Shown here: positions 19,425 to 28,374 of the stretch, one piece after another | Layout of the letters: the number at the start of each line of letters is the position of its first letter | Numbering within the stretch: the first letter of the stretch is position 1 | Assembly (NCBI RefSeq): GCF_000187895.1 | Contig: NZ_DS990127.1 | Location: forward strand, 62,001-126,000 | DNA: 64,000 nt | Direction of reading: 5' to 3' | Source: Phocaeicola plebeius DSM 17135 | GTDB lineage: Bacteria > Bacteroidota > Bacteroidia > Bacteroidales > Bacteroidaceae | Program-made: the position numbers and the translations under genes | Notes under the pieces: generated by a model | Seen by the model: only the letters and a program-made list of their open reading frames with translations | What the model was told of the DNA's origin: nothing | The model's database searches: none

Positions 19425-20894
19425 ATGCGTATGAAGATGGGAAACAAGATACTGTGGCTTATGAGTTGCCTGCTTTTCTGCGGGCAAGTTGTGTGGGGAG
19501 AGAAGCTAACACTGCAAGAGGCTATTCAGTTGGCGCAGGCCAGCTCTCCAGAGGCAGAAGCTGCCCGGCATACCTACCGGGCAGCTTACTGGAGTTACCG
19601 TTCGTTTCGGGCAGACTACCTGCCTGAGGTAAGTTTGTCTGCATCGCCTTATCTGAACCGGCAGATTAATAAGGTAACCCAGCCCGACGGTACGGAACTG
19701 TTTCTCCGACAGAACCAGCTGGCTACCGACCTGACGCTTTCCGTCAGCCAGAACGTCTGGTTCACGGGAGGTAACTTGTTCATGCAGACGGCTGCCCAGC
19801 GTATGGATGAACTGGGCGAGAAAAGCACGGCTTATAACACCCAGCCTTTCACGGTAGGTTACCGTCAGTCGCTCTTTGGCTATAACTCCTTGAAGTGGAA
19901 CCGCCGCATTGAGCCCGTCCGTTTTCAGGAGGCTAAGAAAACATATAGTGAGACGCTGGAGCTGATTGCTTCGAAAACATGCGAGTTGTTTTTTGCACTG
20001 GCATCTGCCCAGTCCGATTTGGAGATTGCCCGAGCCAACTATGCTTCCGCCGATACCTTGTATCGCTATGCCCGCGGACGGTATCGCATCGGCAGCATTA
20101 CGGAGAACGAGATGTTGCAGCTGGAAGTGAACAAGCTGACCGAGGAAACCAACCTGATGAAAGCCCGTATCAGTGTGGAAGATGCCATGCTTACCTTCCG
20201 TTCTTTCTTAGGTATCCGGGAGGAAGAAGAGATAGAGGTGGTTCCGCATGACAGTGTGCCGGATTTTGAAGTGCCTTTGGACAAGGCCCTGGAACAGGCC
20301 CATTTTCACAGTCCGGAAATCGAGACCTACCGGCGGATGCAGTTGGAGAGTCGTAGCCAGTTGGCCTCCGCTCGTGCCAGTCGGGGACTAAAGGCGGATT
20401 TGTACCTTCAGTTCGGACTTTCGCAGACCGCTGCCCGTCTTCGGGATTCCTATCGTGACCCGCTCGACCAGCAATACGTGAGCCTGTCCGTAGTGATTCC
20501 GATACTGGACTGGGGGAGAGGCAAAGGAAAAGTGCGTGTGGCCAAGTCGAACATCGAGTTGGTCAATACCCAGGTGGAACAGGGCATGAATGATTTTGAA
20601 CTGAACGTGCGGCAGATGGTACGGCAGTTTAATCTTCAGGCACGGCAGGTGGAAGTCGCTTCCCGTACCGACGAAACAGCCCGCCGGCGGTATGAAGTGG
20701 CCCTCCGCCTTTACCTGATGGGCAAATCGTCGGTGCTCGATTTGAATGCGGCCACCACCGAGAAAGATACCTCCCGGCGCAATTATATTGAGGCCCTGAA
20801 AACCTACTGGATGCTGTATTACGGACTCCGCAGCCTGACGCAATATGATTTTTACCGGAACTGTCCGCTGACTGAAACTTTACCTGAACTATAA
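19425..20894 (+). CDS. TolC-family outer-membrane efflux protein
   Basis: 489 residues from the ATG just downstream of the sigma54 promoter; the frame is open further upstream, but that DNA is promoter. A signal peptide (LWLMSCLLFCGQVVWG) is followed by the TolC-like start EKLTLQEAIQLAQASSPEAEAA and two similar halves rich in long helices (e.g. ARANYASADTLYRYARGRYRIGSI and ARRRYEVALRLYLMGKSSVLDLNAATTEKD), as expected for an OMP trimer with alpha-barrel channel. It should be the outer-membrane exit duct for the membrane-fusion protein and permeases encoded downstream. An ATG two codons later is an alternative start. Confidence 0.88.
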   Translation: MRMKMGNKILWLMSCLLFCGQVVWGEKLTLQEAIQLAQASSPEAEAARHTYRAAYWSYRSFRADYLPEVSLSASPYLNRQINKVTQPDGTELFLRQNQLATDLTLSVSQNVWFTGGNLFMQTAAQRMDELGEKSTAYNTQPFTVGYRQSLFGYNSLKWNRRIEPVRFQEAKKTYSETLELIASKTCELFFALASAQSDLEIARANYASADTLYRYARGRYRIGSITENEMLQLEVNKLTEETNLMKARISVEDAMLTFRSFLGIREEEEIEVVPHDSVPDFEVPLDKALEQAHFHSPEIETYRRMQLESRSQLASARASRGLKADLYLQFGLSQTAARLRDSYRDPLDQQYVSLSVVIPILDWGRGKGKVRVAKSNIELVNTQVEQGMNDFELNVRQMVRQFNLQARQVEVASRTDETARRRYEVALRLYLMGKSSVLDLNAATTEKDTSRRNYIEALKTYWMLYYGLRSLTQYDFYRNCPLTETLPEL

Positions 20895-20906
20895 CACAAA
20901 CCGATT

Positions 20907-22157
20907 ATGGATATACAATTGAAAAAGAAACCCTGGTACGTTCGCTATCGTCTTTATCTGGCGGGCGGCGTACTCTTGCTGGCCGGACTGATTTATGTGA
21001 TTATACTGGCTTCCGGCCCCCAGCGTTTACGCATTGATGCGGATTCTGTGCAACTGGCCGAGGTGAAGCAGGCCCCTTTCCGTGAATACGTGGACGTGGA
21101 AGGAGTGGTGCATCCCATTCTGACTTTGATGGTCAATGCCCGCGAGTCGGGTAATGTAGCCCGCATCGTAGCCGAGGAGGGAAGCCTTTTACAGCAGGGA
21201 GATACCATCTTGCTGCTGACCAATCCGGATCTGTTGCGCGAAATAGACGACCAGCGGGATGAATGGGAGAAGCAACGCATCTCTTATCAGGAGAAGGCGC
21301 TTGAGATGGAACAGAAAAGTCTGACTCTGAAACAACAGACATTGGAGGCTGCTTACGAGTTGAACAAGATACGGAAAAGCTTTGCACTGGAGCAGGAAGA
21401 ATACCGCATGGGCATCCGCAGCAAGGCGCAGTTGGAAGTGTCGGAAGATGAGTACCGCTATAAAACGGCTTCTACCCAGCTGAAGATGCAGAGTCTGCAG
21501 AGCGATTCGGCCATGACGGTCATTCGCAGAGAACTGTTGCGTAACGACCGGGAACGGGAACAGAAGAAACTGGAGCGTTCTTTGCAGCGGATGGAAGAGC
21601 TGGTGGTACGTGCACCGACCGATGGGCAGCTCAGTTTTGTGAAGGTCACATTAGGCCAGCAGGTGGCAGCCGGAGAGAATCTGGCGGAAGTGAAAGTGAT
21701 GTCGCAGTTCAAGGTGCATGCTTCCCTGAGCGAATACTACGTAGACCGGGTGACAGTAGGTCTGCCGGCATCCGTAACTTATCAGGGAAAACGCTATGCC
21801 TTGAAAGTCAGCAAGGTGGTACCGGAGGTGAAAGACCGCACCTTTGATGTGGACTTAGTCTTTACGGGAGAAATGCCCGAAAACGTCCGTCTGGGAAAAA
21901 GCTTCCGGGTACAGATTGAGTTAGGGCAACCGGAACAAGCCTTGGTAATTCCGCGCGGTAATTTCTATTCGCAGACCGGCGGGCAATGGATTTACAAACT
22001 CAATGCTGACAAGACCCGGGCGAGAAGGGTTCCGGTGGTAATCGGGCGTCAGAACCCCTTGCAATACGAAATAACCGAAGGTTTGCAGCCCGGCGATTGG
22101 GTGATTACCACAGGATATGATAACTTTGGCGACGCGGAAGAGCTGGTGTTTAAGTGA
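20907..22157 (+). CDS. HlyD/MacA-like membrane-fusion protein
   Basis: 416 residues. A single N-terminal membrane helix (about 19-36) anchors it in the inner membrane. A beta-barrel/lipoyl half follows (VNARESGNVARIVAEEGSLLQQGDTIL), then a coiled-coil hairpin of about 120 charged residues, the second lipoyl half (VRAPTDGQLSFVKVTLGQQVAAGE) and a membrane-proximal domain. Such periplasmic adaptors bridge an ABC permease and a TolC-type protein. It starts 12 bp after the TolC-like gene, so the two are co-transcribed. The Sel1 gene and the permease series follow. Confidence 0.9.
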   Translation: MDIQLKKKPWYVRYRLYLAGGVLLLAGLIYVIILASGPQRLRIDADSVQLAEVKQAPFREYVDVEGVVHPILTLMVNARESGNVARIVAEEGSLLQQGDTILLLTNPDLLREIDDQRDEWEKQRISYQEKALEMEQKSLTLKQQTLEAAYELNKIRKSFALEQEEYRMGIRSKAQLEVSEDEYRYKTASTQLKMQSLQSDSAMTVIRRELLRNDREREQKKLERSLQRMEELVVRAPTDGQLSFVKVTLGQQVAAGENLAEVKVMSQFKVHASLSEYYVDRVTVGLPASVTYQGKRYALKVSKVVPEVKDRTFDVDLVFTGEMPENVRLGKSFRVQIELGQPEQALVIPRGNFYSQTGGQWIYKLNADKTRARRVPVVIGRQNPLQYEITEGLQPGDWVITTGYDNFGDAEELVFK

Positions 22158-22184
22158 ATGAACCAGATACTTTCACCTGCTTCC

Positions 22185-22270
22185 AGTACTTCCCCGAAAG
22201 TACCGGAGTACTGCCTAAGAAGTACTGTAGTACTTTCAGGGAAGTACTGGAGTACTGCAAAGGAAGTACT
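22185..22270. repeat. Cluster of seven AGTACT palindromes
   Basis: AGTACT occurs exactly at 22185, 22207, 22221, 22229, 22243, 22251 and 22265, plus one AGTACC at 22199, all within 86 bp of an intergenic gap. Neighbouring copies form short hairpins, e.g. AAGTACT-GT-AGTACTT at 22220-22235. A 51-codon frame (22158-22313), starting directly after the stop of the fusion-protein gene, runs through it, but its sequence is dictated by the repeat and is probably not a gene. Chance occurrence of so many copies is very unlikely; the role is unknown. Confidence 0.85.
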
Positions 22271-22375
22271 GAGAACGCTTAAAGTGAAGAATTACAGAAA
22301 GTTGGGAAATTAATAGTGAATATTGGAAACAGTGACTCTCCGGAGTATCCTATAGTCGAATATAATTATTGATTT

Positions 22376-23329
22376 ATGAAAGGGAAAATAAAACACATAA
22401 CTATTGCTTTGGGTATCTGTCTTTTATTGGCAATGATTGTACTGGGGCTTAAAAACCGTAATACTATATATACCTGGTTTTTGGGCGATGTTCAGACGCT
22501 TTATATGCAGGCAGATAGTTTGTACAGACAGAAAAGATACGAGGATGCCGCGACTCTGTACTCAAAACTGGCGAAAATAGACACAGCAAAACGTTGCCAG
22601 TTTATTTTAGGTGATATATATTATCAGGGTAAGACAGGGGTAAGGAATTACAAAAAGGCCATGAAGTTATTCCTGGAATCGGCAGATAACGGCAATGCGG
22701 ATTCTCAGAACAATCTGGGCTATATGTATGCTTATGGCATAGGAACAGACATCGACTATTCTAAAGCTAAAAAATATCTCAGTCTGGCTGCTTTGCAAGG
22801 ACACTCTCAAGCGCAAGTGGGATTGGGCAGTCTTTACAGGCATGGCTGGGGAGTCACCAAGAGCTATTCGGAAGCATTCCAGCTATATAAAAAGGCTGCG
22901 GCACATGATAATACTGATGCTATGAATAATTTAGGATATATGTACACATTCGGTTACGGAACTTCAACCAGCGCGGGCGATGCTATATACTGGTTTGAAA
23001 AATCTGCTTCAAGAGACAATGTTTTCGCCTTGTTTAATCTGGCTGTGTTTCATATAGAAGGACATGGATACCCCAAAGATTTATCGAAAGGAGCTGAACT
23101 TCTTTCAAGAGCGGCTGAACTGAATTCTCCCGCAGCGCAGTTCAATTTGGGATTGATGTACTATTTCGGAAAAGGCGTTGAGAAGGATTATGCCAAGGCA
23201 AAACATTTGTTCCAACAGGCTTCCGCTCAAGGACATAACCATGCGTTGGAATTTCTCATGAAGGTGGAGAATAAGGAGAAGGTTTCTGAAACCGATTCAA
23301 TTTATGATTGGAAATTGAAGGCGATATAA
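22376..23329 (+). CDS. Membrane-anchored Sel1-repeat protein
   Basis: 317 residues. An N-terminal signal anchor (about 7-25) is followed by a TPR-like start (YRQKRYEDAATLYSKLAKI) and at least five Sel1-like repeats of about 36 residues with the motif A-x2-NLGxMYxxGxG (e.g. SQNNLGYMYAYGIGTD, AMNNLGYMYTFGYGTS, AQFNLGLMYYFGKGVE). Sel1 arrays are protein-protein scaffolds. The location is odd: it separates the fusion-protein gene from the first permease, has AT-rich flanks and follows the AGTACT cluster, so it may have been inserted into the operon. It could be a partner of the export machinery or an unrelated passenger. Confidence 0.85.
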   Translation: MKGKIKHITIALGICLLLAMIVLGLKNRNTIYTWFLGDVQTLYMQADSLYRQKRYEDAATLYSKLAKIDTAKRCQFILGDIYYQGKTGVRNYKKAMKLFLESADNGNADSQNNLGYMYAYGIGTDIDYSKAKKYLSLAALQGHSQAQVGLGSLYRHGWGVTKSYSEAFQLYKKAAAHDNTDAMNNLGYMYTFGYGTSTSAGDAIYWFEKSASRDNVFALFNLAVFHIEGHGYPKDLSKGAELLSRAAELNSPAAQFNLGLMYYFGKGVEKDYAKAKHLFQQASAQGHNHALEFLMKVENKEKVSETDSIYDWKLKAI

Positions 23330-23385
23330 TGTGGGTATTAAAAATATCTGATTTTATAATTGTTGACACGAATGAGTGAAAAGAT

Positions 23386-25764
23386 ATGATTGCACATTAC
23401 CTGAAAATAGCTTGGCGTAACTTGCTGAAATACCGTATGCAGAGTGTGGTCAGTATTTTAGGACTGGCCGTGGGCTTGGCATGCTTTGCCCTTTCTGCCT
23501 TCTGGATACATTATGAGATGACGTACGATACGTTTCATCGTGATGCAGACCGTTTGTATCTGGTTGGAGTGAATGACGATAGTTTCGGCGGGTCTTCCGC
23601 GAGCTTCACGCCTTATGCCTTGGGACGTTACCTGAAGGAACATTATTCGGAAATTGAAGATTACTGTTTGTTTGAGGCAGAAACTTTTTTTGTGCTGAAA
23701 GATAACCGGATGCTGGAGTTGCCCATGCTTCTGCCCGATACTACCGCTTTGCGTATGCTGGACATCCGTGCTTTGGAGGGGGATGAAAGTTTTCTTCGTG
23801 CCGGTACTACAGATAACCGTATTGCTATTACGGAGAAGGCCGCAAAACAGCTGTTTGGCACTACGGATGTGATTGGCCAGACCGTGACCAATGCCAACTG
23901 GAACAAGGAATATACCATTGGCGCTGTAGTGAGCGACTGGGGAGTGCACACCAATTTCCCGTACGCCTTCCTGGGTAACGGAAGCGGACGGACAGGCTGG
24001 GACGATTACACCTACCGGACACTTGTCAAAGTGAAACCAGGTACGGATGTCTCCCGATTGCTGGAGAAGATGAATGCCCACTTCCCCGAAGAACTGACCA
24101 AAAGCAGGTATCAGGAGAACACGGGACTGACACGTTTCTACCTGGAGCCGCTGACGGGTCTTCGTGTCACGGAAGGTTTCATCCTTAAAAACAACCAGAC
24201 GGTGCAGTTCCGTTATATCACCTGGTTTGCTGCTGTAGGTGGACTTATTATCGTTTGTGCTTTTATCAATTACCTGACAATCTACATTGACCGTTTCCGT
24301 ACGCGCAAAAGAGAAATGGTGTTGCGGCAGGTTTGTGGGGCAGGACTGCGTTCGTTGGTTACTTTGCTTTGTACTGATTTTCTGCTGACAGTCCTGGCGG
24401 CCTTGGTTGTGGGGATGGTATTGGTAGAGTTGCTGATGCCGATTTTCCTCCGATATTCTCTGATTCAGGATGCCGACTATTCGAACTACCGTTCAATCTT
24501 GTTCTACATTCTGTCGGTATCGGTAGTCATGATGGCTATCGTAGTGCTGTGGGTATGGCTGTTTCAAAAGCGGTCATTGCATGGAAATATGCATACGGGC
24601 AATGCGCTTTCGGGTATCGCTTGGCGGAAGGGAAGTGTCATTCTTCAGCTGACAGTCTGTATGGCTTTCATCTTCTGTACGGTGGCCATGCAGCTGCAAC
24701 TGCACCATTTGCGGAATGTGGATACAGGCATGGACTATCGCGGACGGGCAGCCGTCAGCATTTGGATGAATGTGGACATGAACGTATGGGCCGAGAAAAT
24801 CAAGGCCTTGCCGATGGTGACGGAAGTGATACGCCCAGCCTATTGGCCGCTGCTGGGCGAAGGGGCTTATTCGTCGTTCCTGATAGATGGATATACAGGC
24901 ATGGAAGGCCGGCTGGAGCAACCCCTGACCTTCGACGAAGTGCTGGCGGGTGAAGAGTTCTTCCGCTTTTACGACATGCAGCTGCTGTCTGGTGAATGGG
25001 TATCGGCCAAGTCGGAATACTGTCAGGTGAACATCATGGAGAGCACAGCCCGTCGTATGGGCTGGAATCCCGAAGAAGCTGTAGGCAAGCAACTGTTCTT
25101 CGTCAACCGCGAACAGGAGCCTATGACCGTTATCGGCGTAGTGAAAGACTGTGCCTACAAATCGCCTACCGCTGAGCTGCCTAACACTGTATTCGTCAAC
25201 ACTGACCAGATGAAGTGGATGCACGCCCGTTGCTTCGTACTCTTCAAATACCGTCCGGGAACGTGGGACGAATGTCGCCGTCGCATTGAAGAGATGCAGC
25301 GTGCCGAGCTGCCCGACCGTAAGCTCTTTCTCTATAGTGAAGAAGAACGTTACAACGATTATCTGAAGTCGGAAGATGCTTTGTCGTCATTGCTTGGGTT
25401 CTCATCGCTGGTGTGTATCTTCATTTCGATATTCGGTATCTACTCGCTGGTGACACTGGCATGCGAGCGGCGCCGCAAGGAGATAGCTATCCGTAAGGTA
25501 AACGGAGCTACGGTGAGTAATATCCTTACGCTGTTTTTCAGAGAATATGCTTTGCTGCTGGTCGTTTCTTCGCTGGTTGCCTTTCCAGCTGCCTGGTGGG
25601 TGATGAGACGTTGGATAGAACATTATAACCGTCAGGTGGAAATCGGATTCCTTCCATTTCTGCTGATTTTTGTCGGCGTTGCCCTTTGCGTGGCGGCTTG
25701 TATCGGGCATCGCATTTGGAAAACGGCAAATGAGAATCCGGCAGAGGTGATAAAGAGTGAATGA
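23386..25764 (+). CDS. MacB/FtsX-type ABC permease 1 of 7
   Basis: 792 residues. Organisation: a membrane helix (about 20-44), a large periplasmic MacB_PCD domain, three membrane helices with the FtsX coupling segment RKREMVLRQVCGAG, a linker, a second copy of helix plus periplasmic domain, and a last three-helix FtsX block with RRRKEIAIRKVNGA, ending NPAEVIKSE. The duplication means one chain could supply both halves of a type VII ABC transporter. No ATPase domain is included; the only ATPase of the locus is encoded at 41744. Type VII transporters use ATP hydrolysis for mechanotransmission, moving substrates from the periplasm through TolC ducts or extracting lipoproteins. The substrate is unknown. 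It starts the uninterrupted permease series. Confidence 0.9.
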   Translation: MIAHYLKIAWRNLLKYRMQSVVSILGLAVGLACFALSAFWIHYEMTYDTFHRDADRLYLVGVNDDSFGGSSASFTPYALGRYLKEHYSEIEDYCLFEAETFFVLKDNRMLELPMLLPDTTALRMLDIRALEGDESFLRAGTTDNRIAITEKAAKQLFGTTDVIGQTVTNANWNKEYTIGAVVSDWGVHTNFPYAFLGNGSGRTGWDDYTYRTLVKVKPGTDVSRLLEKMNAHFPEELTKSRYQENTGLTRFYLEPLTGLRVTEGFILKNNQTVQFRYITWFAAVGGLIIVCAFINYLTIYIDRFRTRKREMVLRQVCGAGLRSLVTLLCTDFLLTVLAALVVGMVLVELLMPIFLRYSLIQDADYSNYRSILFYILSVSVVMMAIVVLWVWLFQKRSLHGNMHTGNALSGIAWRKGSVILQLTVCMAFIFCTVAMQLQLHHLRNVDTGMDYRGRAAVSIWMNVDMNVWAEKIKALPMVTEVIRPAYWPLLGEGAYSSFLIDGYTGMEGRLEQPLTFDEVLAGEEFFRFYDMQLLSGEWVSAKSEYCQVNIMESTARRMGWNPEEAVGKQLFFVNREQEPMTVIGVVKDCAYKSPTAELPNTVFVNTDQMKWMHARCFVLFKYRPGTWDECRRRIEEMQRAELPDRKLFLYSEEERYNDYLKSEDALSSLLGFSSLVCIFISIFGIYSLVTLACERRRKEIAIRKVNGATVSNILTLFFREYALLLVVSSLVAFPAAWWVMRRWIEHYNRQVEIGFLPFLLIFVGVALCVAACIGHRIWKTANENPAEVIKSE

Positions 25765-25802
25765 TATAAAAGAATGATATAGAAATAAGAAAAGAAAACA
25801 AT

Positions 25803-28187
25803 ATGAACACACTACGCTATGCATTACGTTTCCTGCTCCGTGCACGGACGTACACACTGATTAATCTGTTGGGACTGGCATTCAGTCTGGCTTGCTGCAT
25901 CATTTTGCTCCGATACATCCATCGGGAACTGACGGTCGATGCGCATGGACAGGATCTGTCAACCATTGTGGTGCCGCTTCGGGACATTGAGGGGACGGTA
26001 TATCCAGGGGAGAATCCGGTGCGGGAGAGTGACGGAGTATTTGCATTTGACCGGAAATGGATACGCGAACAGTGCCGGGTAGTGGAGGAGGAGAACGCCT
26101 CCATTTTTTCCGGTGACCGGGCTTTCCAGTCGGATTTGTTTGCAGTAGATTCCACATTCTTTCATTTCTTTTCCTATCAGGTGGTAGAAGGAATTCTGGC
26201 TCTGTCTCGTCCGGATGTGGCGATTCTGACCGAGAAGTATGCCCGCAGGCTTTTTGGAAAGGAATCGCCCATCGGGAAAAAACTGATGTACGGTAAGTGG
26301 ACGCTGACGGTGATAGGAGTGTTGAAAGAACCGGTCTGCAAGACTACATGGAACTTTGATTTGTTGGTATCGCGTCAACTGAAGCCTAACTGGGGCAAGC
26401 TGAATATCGAATTGATGAGAGTGGATCCGCATCTGAACCTGGAGGAAGTAAACAAGCAAACAAATGTGTATCGGAAGTATCCTTATGATGAGCGTGCGTT
26501 GTGCCGGTATAGATACATAGGTTGGAAAGATTTTTATTTCGAATCTTCCATAGCCGACAAATACAATCGTATCTTTCAGTTTGGCAACCGAAATTATGTG
26601 TATATTTTGTTGGGTGTGGACATCTTCTTGTTTTTAATAGGCATTTTGAGTTTCGTCAATTTGTATTCCGTCACCATGCTGAAGCGTACAAGGATGTACG
26701 GTCTGAAGAAAGTGTTTGGCATTTCCCGTGGCAGGCTCTTTGTCGAGATGTACCTGGAGAATCTGCTGATGATGGCTGGGGCAATCTTGTTGGCTTGGGG
26801 AATCATAGAACTTTCTTCCCGTTATATCACCCACCTGTTTGGAGAATCTGTGCCGGGCACCTTTTTTGACTGGGTACTGACGGGGAGTCTGCTGGTTGTG
26901 CTGCCTTTGTTGGCCTCTTTCGTTTTTTATGTACGCTACGGACTGAAGAATCCAGTCAGTTGCATGCGCTTCTATCAGGCCGGAAAGAGCAAGTCGGTCT
27001 ATCGTCAGGTCTTTCTGTTTATACAGTATGCCATTACCATGTTGCTGATGATACTTGCCTTCTACTTCCAGCACCACTTTGATTTTCTGATGCATACTTC
27101 TCATGGTTATACTACACAGGGAATTTTGTCTGCCGATTTGTATCGGGAGAATAGCTATAGTGCTTACGAAAGTCTTACATCCGAGCAACAGCAAAGGCAA
27201 TGGGCATGCCGGGAGGCCATTAATCAGAAACTGGATGAGTGTCCTTTCATAGAAAGTTGGATGACTTCTTCCCGGGACTTCCTGCGTGGTTATTTTACAG
27301 ATATAATCAATGACAAAGGAGAGAAGTTTCCTTTGTACGTTATGTTTACTTCAACGGATTTCATGAAGATGTTAGGATTGAAAGTGAAGGAAGGACAGAT
27401 AGGTGAAATTGATTCGTATGAGCATTATCAGATTGCTTTGAATGAGACTGCCATGAAGACTTTGGGGTATGATACCTTGGAAAAAGCGGCTGTGCGGAGT
27501 GTTTCGCCATTATGGATTGCCATGGTGCAAGGAAAGGTGGTGGAATACGGCACGTCCATGATGCAGGTAAATGCGGTGGTAAAAGATTTCTTCCCGCAAC
27601 GACTTACCGATGGTGTTCCTCCGATGCTGCTGGTCATTTCCTCCAATTCATTGGGGGCTGCATTGATAAAAGCGGTACCCGGCAGAGAGAAAGAGCTTGT
27701 GCCATACTTGAAAAAGATAGAGCAGGAAGTGTATCACACGGATGATTTTACTTATCAGTGGATGGATGATAAAGTGGCAGAAATGTATAAGGACGACGAA
27801 CGGACGTCCGATATTTATACCTTGTTCTCGTATATGGCTATTTGGGTTTCCTGCTTGGGCTTGTTGGGCATTTCCTTATTTGAGATTCGTCGCCGTTATC
27901 GGGAAATTGCCATTCGGAAAGTAAATGGAGCTACACGCCGCGATTTGTACCTTTTGTTGGTACGCAGGTATCTTTTGGTTCAGTTGCTTGCTTTTGTGGT
28001 AGCGGCTCCTGTGGCTTGGCTGATGATTCAGCATTACACTGCCACTTTTGTGGAAAAAGCTCCAGTCACTGTCGGCTTGTTCCTGATACCCTTCCTGGTG
28101 GTAATGGTATTGTCAGTCCTCACGCTGTACTGGCAGATGAACAGGGCCTCCCGCATCAACCCGAGTGAAGTAATGAAAAGTGAATAA
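25803..28187 (+). CDS. MacB/FtsX-type ABC permease 2 of 7
   Basis: 794 residues with the duplicated helix / periplasmic domain / three-helix layout. The first 45 residues (MNTLRYALRFLLRARTYTLI onward to HRELTVDAHG) are almost identical, at DNA level as well, to permeases 3 and 4, whereas the first periplasmic domain is unrelated in sequence to theirs. The C-terminal FtsX block has RRRYREIAIRKVNGATRRDLYLLLVRRY and the end SRINPSEVMKSE, which is close to permeases 3 and 4 but diverged at DNA level. The shared start followed by a private middle suggests recombination between paralogues. The function is as for the other members: a membrane subunit without its own ATPase. Confidence 0.9.
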   Translation: MNTLRYALRFLLRARTYTLINLLGLAFSLACCIILLRYIHRELTVDAHGQDLSTIVVPLRDIEGTVYPGENPVRESDGVFAFDRKWIREQCRVVEEENASIFSGDRAFQSDLFAVDSTFFHFFSYQVVEGILALSRPDVAILTEKYARRLFGKESPIGKKLMYGKWTLTVIGVLKEPVCKTTWNFDLLVSRQLKPNWGKLNIELMRVDPHLNLEEVNKQTNVYRKYPYDERALCRYRYIGWKDFYFESSIADKYNRIFQFGNRNYVYILLGVDIFLFLIGILSFVNLYSVTMLKRTRMYGLKKVFGISRGRLFVEMYLENLLMMAGAILLAWGIIELSSRYITHLFGESVPGTFFDWVLTGSLLVVLPLLASFVFYVRYGLKNPVSCMRFYQAGKSKSVYRQVFLFIQYAITMLLMILAFYFQHHFDFLMHTSHGYTTQGILSADLYRENSYSAYESLTSEQQQRQWACREAINQKLDECPFIESWMTSSRDFLRGYFTDIINDKGEKFPLYVMFTSTDFMKMLGLKVKEGQIGEIDSYEHYQIALNETAMKTLGYDTLEKAAVRSVSPLWIAMVQGKVVEYGTSMMQVNAVVKDFFPQRLTDGVPPMLLVISSNSLGAALIKAVPGREKELVPYLKKIEQEVYHTDDFTYQWMDDKVAEMYKDDERTSDIYTLFSYMAIWVSCLGLLGISLFEIRRRYREIAIRKVNGATRRDLYLLLVRRYLLVQLLAFVVAAPVAWLMIQHYTATFVEKAPVTVGLFLIPFLVVMVLSVLTLYWQMNRASRINPSEVMKSE

Positions 28188-28374
28188 TAAAAAAGACAAA
28201 TTTATATGAACATACTACGCTATGCATTACGTTTCCTGCTCCGTGCACGGACGTACACACTGATTAATCTGTTGGGACTGGCATTCAGTCTGGCCTGCTG
28301 CATCATTTTGCTTCGATACATCCATCGGGAACTGACGGTCGATACCCATTGTGTGGACCGGGAAAAAGTGTATG
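28149..28374. repeat. Direct repeat copy A: permease junction (pairs with 30549-30774)
   Basis: The last 39 bases of permease 2, the 18-base spacer and the first 169 bases of permease 3 recur exactly 2400 bp downstream at the junction of permeases 3 and 4, with only a few substitutions. The copies could support deletion, duplication or gene conversion of a whole permease unit. Confidence 0.85.

Noticed and set aside
22158..22313. 51-codon frame directly after the fusion-protein stop
   Set aside because: The sequence is mainly produced by the AGTACT repeats in different frames; no family resemblance, so it was kept as part of the repeat rather than as a gene.
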